From NCBI RefSeq assembly GCF_003952345.1, contig NZ_CP034433.1:744001-808000 (forward strand): a stretch of 64,000 nucleotides of DNA, in the 5' to 3' direction. How positions within the stretch are numbered: the first letter of the stretch is position 1; each line of letters opens with the position of its first letter. Both the position numbers and the translations under genes were made by a program. Below, in pieces: positions 1 through 6,679 of this stretch. The stretch comes from Iodobacter ciconiae. GTDB lineage: Bacteria > Pseudomonadota > Gammaproteobacteria > Burkholderiales > Chitinibacteraceae. A model generated the notes under the pieces. The model ran no database searches, was not told the origin of the DNA, and was given only the letters and a program-made list of their open reading frames with translations.

Positions 1-275
1 TGGGCCGTGTAGTCCTCTCCGGACAGTTCGATTTCAGCGCCCACCGTGAGTTTCGCCAGGTTTGTGAAACGCTGATTAGTAACCCTGGAATTAAAGAGGT
101 ATTGATCGATTTTCAAAATGTGAACTACTTGGACAGTTCCGCCCTAGGCATGCTGTTATTACTTAAGGAAAAAATTGGTGCGGCCAGTAAAAGTTTAGCC
201 CTTGTCAATTGTAGGGATTCGGTCAAGCAGGTGCTAGATATTGCCTGCTTTGGCAAGATTTTCATCATACGTTGA
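1..275 (+). CDS. STAS-domain anti-sigma factor antagonist (5' truncated)
   Basis: The window opens inside this gene; about 90 codons remain, in frame from base 3. The protein contains the STAS signature DSSALGMLLLL, in which the second Ser is the usual phosphorylation site of SpoIIAA/RsbV-type antagonists. Such proteins bind a HATPase anti-sigma or anti-anti-sigma partner when unphosphorylated and let go when phosphorylated. The stop codon overlaps the next gene's possible TTG start, so the two are surely co-transcribed. The downstream protein carries both the phosphatase and the kinase-like domain that would act on this Ser. By analogy with the Pseudomonas HsbA/HsbR pair this is an HsbA-like protein feeding into flagellar control; that role is inferred. 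The N-terminus is outside the window. Confidence 0.85.
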   Translation, partial: GRVVLSGQFDFSAHREFRQVCETLISNPGIKEVLIDFQNVNYLDSSALGMLLLLKEKIGAASKSLALVNCRDSVKQVLDIACFGKIFIIR

Positions 276-283
276 AGCTTGCA

Positions 284-2005
284 ATGAAAATTCTGGTTGT
301 TGATGATACTGAATCTGTGCTTTTACTCATCTCTCGTTTTGTAGAGGCATTGGGTCATAAGGCTATTCAGGCTCGCAACGGGCTGGAGGCTCTGGAAATT
401 TGGCGGCTCGAAAGACCAGATTTGGTTTTGATGGATATGATTATGCCCGTCATGACCGGTTTGGAAGCCGCGGTGGCAATCAAGCATGAGGCTCATGAAA
501 CATGGGTGCCGATTGTTTTTGTTACTGGTGTGGGTGAAGAAAATAAGTTGGCCGAGGCGATTGAGCAGGGAGCGGATGATTACATCAACAAGCCTGTTAA
601 TTTTCGTGTACTGGAAGCTAAATTAAAGGCTTTTAGCCGTACTCTGGAGTTGAACCGAAAAGTTAGAGAACAATCCCTTAAGCTGGCTGATTACTATGAT
701 CGTGCAGAAGAAGAAAAACGTGTAGTCAGCCATCTGATGGAGCAGATGGTTAATGCGGAGTTACTTTATGATCCCCAGTTTGAGTACTATTTGTCTCCTG
801 CTGAAAGCCTCTCCGGTGATTTGATTGCAGCCGCCAGAACACCCGGGCAGGCTTTATATTTGATGCTGGCTGATGGTATTGGTCACGGGCTGACCGCTGC
901 GCTTAATGTTTTGCCATTGACTCAGCCTTTTTACACGATGACTGAAAAAGGCTACACCATCTCGGATATTTTGATTGAGATGAATAATAAGGTCAGGCAA
1001 GTTTTACCGGTGGGGCGCTTTGTTGCCCTGGTGCTTATTTCGATTGATGAGTCAGCGGGCTGCATTGAAGTATGGAATGGAGGCATGCCTTCTGTACATG
1101 TTATGTCTCCTCATGGAGAGGTGAAACATATTTGGAAGTCTTCACACTTGCCACTGGGTATTGTGCCAACAAATGCCATGGATGTGACGACAGACCGTTA
1201 TTATTTTAATGAGCCAGCAAGTCTTGTTGCTTACTCAGATGGACTGATTGAAGCCAGACATTCGGTAAAAGGGGATTATGGCCTGGGGCGCCTACTTAGG
1301 GTGCTGGCGGAAGTGCCCGCTGAGCAGCGCCTGCATCATGCAAAAAGTGATTTGGGGCTCTTTTTAGATGGAGAGGCTCATCACGATGATATTTCCCTTG
1401 TGCTGGCTTACTTTGGTGACAGGCCGATAGCGTTGTCTAAGGAGCGGGTGGCTCCGGTAGTGGAAGAGGTTAATGTCTCCACTTTTGCAGCTCTTGGGGG
1501 AAGTGCGTGGCGGTATAGTGTTGCTCTTGGTGTGGATGAAATCAGGCATATTAATACTGTTCCTTTCATGATGAATTTTATTGGAGGGGTACGCTCACTT
1601 GTGTATAGCCAGTCAGATGTTTTTTTGATTTTGACCGAGTTGTTTGTAAATGCACTTGATCATGGTGTATTAGGTTTGAACTCGGCAATGAAACGTGGTG
1701 CGGATGGCATGGAGCAGTATTTGTGCGAACGTGCAAACCGTTTAGAGATGTTAACTGAAGGCCGAATTGAAATTGATTTAACCGGCTTACATCATGAAGG
1801 TAAAGATGTTTTAAGAATTAGAGTAAAAGATAGCGGGCCTGGCTTTGATTGGTCCCAGCTTTATATTGGTGATTCCGGGCTGGATCATCAGCAGGCTTTT
1901 GGCCGTGGAATTGCATTAGTAAGATCACTCTGCGCCTCTGCGCAATATCATGGCACAGGTAATGAAGTCGTTGCTTATTATATTCCCCGTACTAAAGCCG
2001 TATAA
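284..2005 (+). CDS. Fused response regulator / PP2C-SpoIIE phosphatase / HATPase partner-switch protein (HsbR-like)
   Basis: About 573 aa with three domains. A receiver domain (residues about 1-120, starting MKILVVDDTES, with the phospho-Asp in LVLMDMIMP) is followed by a short coiled coil. Next is a SpoIIE/PP2C phosphatase domain (about 160-375), with metal-binding Asp residues in LMLADGIGHG, YSDGLIEA and HHDDISLVLA. Last is an RsbW-like HATPase domain (about 430-573) with N-box ELFVNALDHG, VKDSGPGF and GRGIALV. Receiver phosphorylation probably switches phosphatase activity toward the upstream STAS protein, while the HATPase domain can phosphorylate or bind it. I chose ATG 284; an in-frame TTG at 272 overlapping the previous stop would add four residues. 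No DNA-binding domain is present. The sigma or anti-sigma target is not visible here; FlgM or another flagellar factor is an inference from HsbR/HsbA. Confidence 0.88.
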   Translation: MKILVVDDTESVLLLISRFVEALGHKAIQARNGLEALEIWRLERPDLVLMDMIMPVMTGLEAAVAIKHEAHETWVPIVFVTGVGEENKLAEAIEQGADDYINKPVNFRVLEAKLKAFSRTLELNRKVREQSLKLADYYDRAEEEKRVVSHLMEQMVNAELLYDPQFEYYLSPAESLSGDLIAAARTPGQALYLMLADGIGHGLTAALNVLPLTQPFYTMTEKGYTISDILIEMNNKVRQVLPVGRFVALVLISIDESAGCIEVWNGGMPSVHVMSPHGEVKHIWKSSHLPLGIVPTNAMDVTTDRYYFNEPASLVAYSDGLIEARHSVKGDYGLGRLLRVLAEVPAEQRLHHAKSDLGLFLDGEAHHDDISLVLAYFGDRPIALSKERVAPVVEEVNVSTFAALGGSAWRYSVALGVDEIRHINTVPFMMNFIGGVRSLVYSQSDVFLILTELFVNALDHGVLGLNSAMKRGADGMEQYLCERANRLEMLTEGRIEIDLTGLHHEGKDVLRIRVKDSGPGFDWSQLYIGDSGLDHQQAFGRGIALVRSLCASAQYHGTGNEVVAYYIPRTKAV

Positions 2006-2214
2006 TTAGTTTTCCCTCTCCTTTATATTTACCTTTCTATAAGTAAAGCCTGCTTTCACTTAGCTGCAATCAATGAAATTGCACGCTGCCTTGTTTTTTA
2101 TTCTTAATTTATATTTTTTACTTTAAATATCTTTCATTCCCATTTTTTTATTTACAGCCAGGTATGGTTTTGGTTTCAATTTTAGCAAAATAAGCTATCT
2201 TTATTAAATGCAGC

Positions 2215-2269
2215 AGGAGGCATTTTACTATTGATGATATATGTTGAATCTGAGGTTTTTTATGCCTAA
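2215..2269 (+). promoter_or_regulatory. Possible leader peptide coupled to the chemoreceptor start
   Basis: A strong AGGAGG at 2215-2220 lies about 13 bases before an ATG (2234) that opens an 11-codon reading frame ([11 protein letters not shown]) ending at a TAA (2267-2269). That TAA overlaps the chemoreceptor ATG at 2262, which has its own weak TGAGG six bases upstream. The arrangement suggests translational coupling. A simpler alternative is that AGGAGG serves the in-frame ATG at 2241, about 20 bases away, which is long for a ribosome site. Confidence 0.3.
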
Positions 2270-3458
2270 AAAATCCATGCTTATTTTAACTTTATTTGCC
2301 TTGATTGTAAGTGTGGTGATGTTGGTTATTGCATGGTTTAATGTTTCTTTCTGGCAATTAATTATTTGTGGATTCGTTGCAGCTTGGGGCCCGCTGCTGA
2401 TTTTAAAATTTACTAAACAGGCTCCTTTAGTCGACAGAGAAGAGAGGTTATTTCAAAATTTTCAGCATATGGGAGATTCACCACAGAAGCAATCAGATAT
2501 GTGTCTTTTTTCGGCATCACAATTGCAGGTCGCAGATGATGAAATAAAACGTGCAATAGAAATTTTTGCTGATGCCATTCCGGCATTATTAAATGGTTTT
2601 GTTCAAATTGCTGATCAATCACGCTTACAAAAAGAAATGGCAGAATCATTGTTTAAACATACCACAGATGAAACTACTATTGGTTTTGAAAGTTTTGTTA
2701 CAGAAACATCTGAAATTTTAAAGATTTTTGTGGAAAGTATTGTTGCTAATTCTTACACCGCCATGGGCCTGGTGGATCAAATGGAGCAGGTAGGGAAAGT
2801 AGTAGAAGAGGTGTTAGGTGTATTAAATGAGATTGAATCAATTGTTCAGCAAACTAATTTACTGGCATTAAATGCTGCAATTGAAGCAGCTAGAGCGGGT
2901 GAGGCCGGTCGTGGATTTGCCGTGGTTGCTGATGAAGTTAGATCACTTTCAATGCGCACTAATCACTTTAGCAGGCAAATTCGCGGCAACATCAGGCAAA
3001 TTTATGATTCAGTAGCTATTGCTGAAAAGGCTATTATGAAATTAGCCTCTCAAGATATGAGTAAATCAATGCAGTCAAAAATGCAAGTGGAAAAAACAAT
3101 GCTTAGCATTGGTGAAATAAATAAAAATGTTGAATCAGTTGTGAATGAATTAGCTAAAATTGCAGTACAGATTGAAAGTGGTGTTTCTAATGCTGTAAGG
3201 GGCTTGCAGTTTCAAGACTTGGTGAATCAAATTTTATTACATGCAAAAGGCCGTGTTGCTGCTCAGTCAGAAATACAGGAGGCACTGGCGTTAATTTATG
3301 ACTATATTGCAAATCAGAAAAACCAGGCGCGGGCCTGGAATGAAAAAATTGTTGAATTTCAAGAGTTAGAAGAGCGCTCATTCATCCTTGCTGATGCAAT
3401 GCATAGTAATCCTGTTGCACAGGAAAGCATGAGCACTGGGGGTGTAGATTTATTTTGA
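2262..3458 (+). CDS. Methyl-accepting chemotaxis protein with two membrane helices and no sensor domain
   Basis: About 398 aa (405 from ATG 2241). Two adjacent hydrophobic helices near the N-terminus (about residues 5-25 and 30-50) leave almost no periplasmic domain. The C-terminal half is a chemoreceptor signalling domain with the conserved hairpin tip ([20 protein letters not shown] followed by [12 protein letters not shown]). [11 protein letters not shown] stretch after the hairpin is common in short, atypical receptors. The protein should form dimers that contact CheA/CheW; with no ligand domain, its input is unknown and may be membrane state or a partner protein. It ends in GGVDLF, very like the CheD tail in the same cluster. 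ATG 2262 is preferred for its TGAGG; the choice is uncertain. Confidence 0.85.
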   Translation: MPKKSMLILTLFALIVSVVMLVIAWFNVSFWQLIICGFVAAWGPLLILKFTKQAPLVDREERLFQNFQHMGDSPQKQSDMCLFSASQLQVADDEIKRAIEIFADAIPALLNGFVQIADQSRLQKEMAESLFKHTTDETTIGFESFVTETSEILKIFVESIVANSYTAMGLVDQMEQVGKVVEEVLGVLNEIESIVQQTNLLALNAAIEAARAGEAGRGFAVVADEVRSLSMRTNHFSRQIRGNIRQIYDSVAIAEKAIMKLASQDMSKSMQSKMQVEKTMLSIGEINKNVESVVNELAKIAVQIESGVSNAVRGLQFQDLVNQILLHAKGRVAAQSEIQEALALIYDYIANQKNQARAWNEKIVEFQELEERSFILADAMHSNPVAQESMSTGGVDLF

Positions 3459-3574
3459 TGATTAAAAGGTAATAGCTCATTTGTTATATCTGTTTTTGTA
3501 TGGGTTTTATTTAAAAAGTTGAGTGCTTATTTTTTTAATAAGTGTATGGCTCTTTATATATAGCTGGAGGGGAT

Positions 3575-3940
3575 ATGGCTAAAAAGATTCTGACTGTTGA
3601 TGATTCTGCATCAATTCGGCAAATGGTGGTATTTACTCTAAAAAGTGCAGGTTACGATGTTGTCGAGGCCAGTGATGGAAATTTAGGTGTTCAGCAGGCT
3701 AAGAAGACTCAGGTTGACTTAATTTTAACGGATCAGAATATGCCTGGTATGGATGGACTTACGCTAATCAAAACATTGCGTGCGACACCGCAATATAAAT
3801 CGACCCCCATGCTGATGCTGACAACAGAATCCAGTGATGCAATGAAAATGCAAGGAAAAACGGCAGGAGCAACAGGTTGGCTTGTTAAACCATTTGACCC
3901 TCAAAAATTACTGGAAGTGGTACGAAAAGTGATCGGTTAG
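3575..3940 (+). CDS. cheY: Chemotaxis response regulator CheY
   Basis: A 121-aa single receiver domain. It has the acidic pair in LTVDDSAS, the phospho-Asp in ILTDQNMPGMDG, a Thr/Ser switch residue in MLTTESSD and the conserved Lys in WLVKPFDP. With no output domain it is the diffusible switch regulator phosphorylated by CheA that binds FliM. GGAGGGG immediately before ATG 3575 fixes the start; a GTG 33 bases upstream is in frame but has no ribosome site. It is the first of a cheY-cheA-cheW-mcp-cheR-cheD-cheB series. The sequence resembles the PilG/CheY-type regulators that precede cheA in many betaproteobacteria. No cheZ is visible in this window. Confidence 0.93.
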   Translation: MAKKILTVDDSASIRQMVVFTLKSAGYDVVEASDGNLGVQQAKKTQVDLILTDQNMPGMDGLTLIKTLRATPQYKSTPMLMLTTESSDAMKMQGKTAGATGWLVKPFDPQKLLEVVRKVIG

Positions 3941-3966
3941 CTGCAAAACCTAGCTTGCCGTTGAAA

Positions 3967-3976
3967 GGGGGGGGGG
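3967..3976 (+). repeat. G10 homopolymer forming the cheA ribosome-binding region
   Basis: Ten consecutive G residues preceded by GAAA and separated from the cheA ATG by a single T. The only Shine-Dalgarno-like sequence for cheA lies at the 5' edge of this tract (GAAAGGGG). A change in tract length would alter the distance between the anti-SD pairing region and the start codon. Tracts of this length slip readily during replication, and Neisseriales are known for homopolymer phase variation. Whether this one varies is not shown. Confidence 0.7.
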
Positions 3977-3977
3977 T

Positions 3978-6134
3978 ATGGCAATTGATATGAGCCAGTT
4001 TATTGCGGTTTTCTTTGATGAAGCTGCAGAACATCTTGCCACGATGGAATCCATTTTGCTCAAGCTCAGTTTAGATGAGCCGGACAGCGAAGATTTAAAT
4101 GCTATTTTCCGTGCAGCTCATTCAATTAAAGGTGGAGCTGCCACTTTTGGCTTTACAGATTTAGCAGGGGTAACTCATATATTAGAAAACCTGCTGGATA
4201 GAATTCGTAAAAATGAGCTCGGTCTTCGGGCGGATATGATTGATGTGTTTTTGCGTAGCGGTGATGTTTTACAAGATATTTTATCTGCTCACCGTGATGG
4301 TAGCACTGCCGATTTAGATGCAGCAAAAGAAATTACCAGCTTGCTTGAAAAATTTGCTAATGAATCTGTTGCTGAAGAGCTACTCGCTGCAAATACAATT
4401 AAAAATAGCCATGATGGTCTGCTAATTACGGTTGCTGCCGGTGAGAGCTTTGATCATCAGGCCATTGTTCATGCCTTGGAGAGCTATGGAGAATTATGCT
4501 CCAGCATTGAGGGCGGAGCAGAAAATGACTGGGTTTATCAAGTTATAACACAGGCATCGCCGCAAAAAATTACCGATACTTTGGCTTTTGCTATAGAGCA
4601 CTCAAGAATTCGGATTACCCTGCCACAGGATATGTTGTCGGGAGACAAGCCCAGCGATGGTGAAGGCTATGGTTTTTTTAGTGATGACAAGCCGGTTGTG
4701 GCTTCTGCTTCGCAAGATGGAGAAGGCTACGGTTTTTTTACAGATATTGCAGAGAGTGCGCCACCACCTGCCGATATAGAGGCTGATGGAGAGGGTTATG
4801 GCTTTTTCGAACCGAGGCCTAAAGTTTTGACGGGAGCAGCTATTTCATCAGCACTTGTGCAAACGATGGAAGTTAAAGTTGAAGAGCTTGAACCGCAAGC
4901 GGCAAAATCTAAAGTCACTTCAGGGGCTGTAGCAAAGTCCTTGGCACCGGCAGCAGATACCTCGATTCGGGTGAGTGTAGAGAAAGTTGATCAGCTTTTG
5001 AATTTGGTTGGAGAGCTTGTTATTACGCAATCGATGCTGGTGCAGACGGCACTCAATCTTGACCCGGTCATTCATGAAAATATGTTGTCAGGTGTCGGGC
5101 AGCTGGAGCGTAATACCAGAGAGTTACAGGAATCGGTTATGTCGATTCGTATGATGCCTATTTCTTTTGTTTTTAGCCGATTCCCACGTTTAGTCAGAGA
5201 TTTGGCAGGAAAATTAAATAAAAAAATTGAATTAAAGCTGATAGGTGAAAGCACCGAATTAGATAAGGGATTTATTGAAAAATTATCTGATCCATTAACG
5301 CATCTAGTCAGAAATAGCCTGGATCATGGAATTGAACTACCTGATGAGCGCATTGCTAAGGGTAAGTCGCCGACAGGTACTTTAACATTAAGAGCATTTC
5401 ATCAAGGCGGAAATATTGTTATTGAGGTTGCTGATGATGGTGCAGGGTTAAATCGTGAACGTATTTTGGCTAAAGCGCGTGAGCGCGATATTCCGGTCAG
5501 TGATTCAATGACAGATAGCGAAGTATGGCTGCTGATTTTTGAAGCGGGCTTTTCTACCGCAGCACAGGTGACAGATGTATCTGGCCGCGGAGTGGGGATG
5601 GATGTTGTTCGCCGGAATATTCAATCTATGGGGGGGAGAATTGAAATTAGTTCGATGTATGGAATTGGTTCGACAATGAGTATTCGATTACCACTGACTC
5701 TGGCTATTTTAGATGGAATGTCAATTTCTGTTGGTGAAGAAATTTATTTAATTCCCCTTGCTTTTATTATTGAATCTTTGCAGCCAAGACCTGATGAAGT
5801 AAAAACCATGGCGGGTAAGGGGCGGGTTATTAATGTGCGTGGCGAATATCTTCCTTTAATTGCATTACATGAAATTTTTAATGTACCACCCAAAGTAACT
5901 CAGTTTCATGAAGGATTGGTTATTATATTAGAAGCGGAGGGTGAAAAAGTAGCTATGTTTGTTGATGATTTATTGGGGCAACATCAGGTAGTAGTTAAAA
6001 ACCTGGAAACAAATTATCGAAAAGTACCAGGGGTTGCGGGTGCCACTATTATGGGAGACGGGCACGTTGCATTTATTCTGGATGTGGCTCAGCTGGTGCA
6101 TATTAGTCAGGGCCTGACCCGGGCTGTTGCTTAA
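3978..6134 (+). CDS. cheA: Chemotaxis histidine kinase CheA
   Basis: A 718-aa hybrid-free CheA. The N-terminal Hpt domain carries the phospho-His at residue 48 (FRAAHSIKGGAATFGF). A long linker (about 130-320) holds three copies of DGEGYGFF at residues 227-234, 247-254 and 270-277. The dimerisation helices begin near IRVSVEKVDQLLNLVGELV. The HATPase domain has N-box HLVRNSLDHGIE, G1 DDGAGLN and G2 GRGVGMDVV, and a CheW-like P5 domain ends the protein. CheA autophosphorylates under receptor and CheW control and donates to CheY and CheB. A classical P2 domain is not obvious; the repeats occupy that region and could substitute for it as a response-regulator docking site (inference). Translation starts directly after a G10 tract. 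Confidence 0.95.
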   Translation: MAIDMSQFIAVFFDEAAEHLATMESILLKLSLDEPDSEDLNAIFRAAHSIKGGAATFGFTDLAGVTHILENLLDRIRKNELGLRADMIDVFLRSGDVLQDILSAHRDGSTADLDAAKEITSLLEKFANESVAEELLAANTIKNSHDGLLITVAAGESFDHQAIVHALESYGELCSSIEGGAENDWVYQVITQASPQKITDTLAFAIEHSRIRITLPQDMLSGDKPSDGEGYGFFSDDKPVVASASQDGEGYGFFTDIAESAPPPADIEADGEGYGFFEPRPKVLTGAAISSALVQTMEVKVEELEPQAAKSKVTSGAVAKSLAPAADTSIRVSVEKVDQLLNLVGELVITQSMLVQTALNLDPVIHENMLSGVGQLERNTRELQESVMSIRMMPISFVFSRFPRLVRDLAGKLNKKIELKLIGESTELDKGFIEKLSDPLTHLVRNSLDHGIELPDERIAKGKSPTGTLTLRAFHQGGNIVIEVADDGAGLNRERILAKARERDIPVSDSMTDSEVWLLIFEAGFSTAAQVTDVSGRGVGMDVVRRNIQSMGGRIEISSMYGIGSTMSIRLPLTLAILDGMSISVGEEIYLIPLAFIIESLQPRPDEVKTMAGKGRVINVRGEYLPLIALHEIFNVPPKVTQFHEGLVIILEAEGEKVAMFVDDLLGQHQVVVKNLETNYRKVPGVAGATIMGDGHVAFILDVAQLVHISQGLTRAVA

Positions 6135-6171
6135 ATATTTCTAATCTCATTTATTTAATAGAGGACTGGAG

Positions 6172-6657
6172 ATGGATAATGGTTTAGATCACCCGGATGC
6201 TGCTCGTGAGATTCTGGTTTTTGCATTGGGCAATGAGGAATATGGCATTGATATTCTTAAAGTCCAGGAAATACGCGGGTATGATGCAGTAACAAGTATT
6301 GCCAATGTGCCTGCATTTATTAAAGGCGTTATTAATTTGCGCGGTAATATTGTCCCCATTGTTGATTTAAGAATTAAATTTGGCCTTGGTAATATTATGT
6401 ACGATCATTTCACTGTTGTGATTATTCTTAATGTGGCTAATCGAACCGTGGGTATTGTAGTTGATGGTGTTTCTGATGTTTTAACTTTGGCGGCTAATCA
6501 CGTTAAACCGGCTCCGGAATTTGGTGCGGTTCTCGATACTGCCTATATACAGGGATTAGGCACTTTAGAGGAGCGCATGATTATCCTCGTTGATATTGAG
6601 AAATTAATGACCAGTAGTGATATGTCATTGGTCGATCATGTTGCCGGAACAGTTTAA
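6172..6657 (+). CDS. cheW: Chemotaxis coupling protein CheW
   Basis: A 161-aa single CheW domain (residues about 12-150). It shows the characteristic [19 protein letters not shown] and the later [19 protein letters not shown] segment that contact the receptor tip and CheA P5. CheW bridges chemoreceptor trimers and CheA in the polar array. A GAGGACTGGAG ribosome site precedes the ATG. It sits 37 bases after cheA and 22 bases before the soluble receptor gene, consistent with one operon. Length is usual for the family and nothing is missing. Confidence 0.95.
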   Translation: MDNGLDHPDAAREILVFALGNEEYGIDILKVQEIRGYDAVTSIANVPAFIKGVINLRGNIVPIVDLRIKFGLGNIMYDHFTVVIILNVANRTVGIVVDGVSDVLTLAANHVKPAPEFGAVLDTAYIQGLGTLEERMIILVDIEKLMTSSDMSLVDHVAGTV

Positions 6658-6679
6658 TCGATGATTTAAGGAGAATACC

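Noticed and set aside
4656..4808. DNA repeats in cheA as a CRISPR-like or minisatellite array
   Set aside because: The repeats are conserved at the protein level with different codons and lie in frame inside a coding region; there are no spacers.
5630..5636. G7 run inside cheA
   Set aside because: Encodes the conserved Gly pair after the G2 box, is short, and both flanks are in the expected frame.
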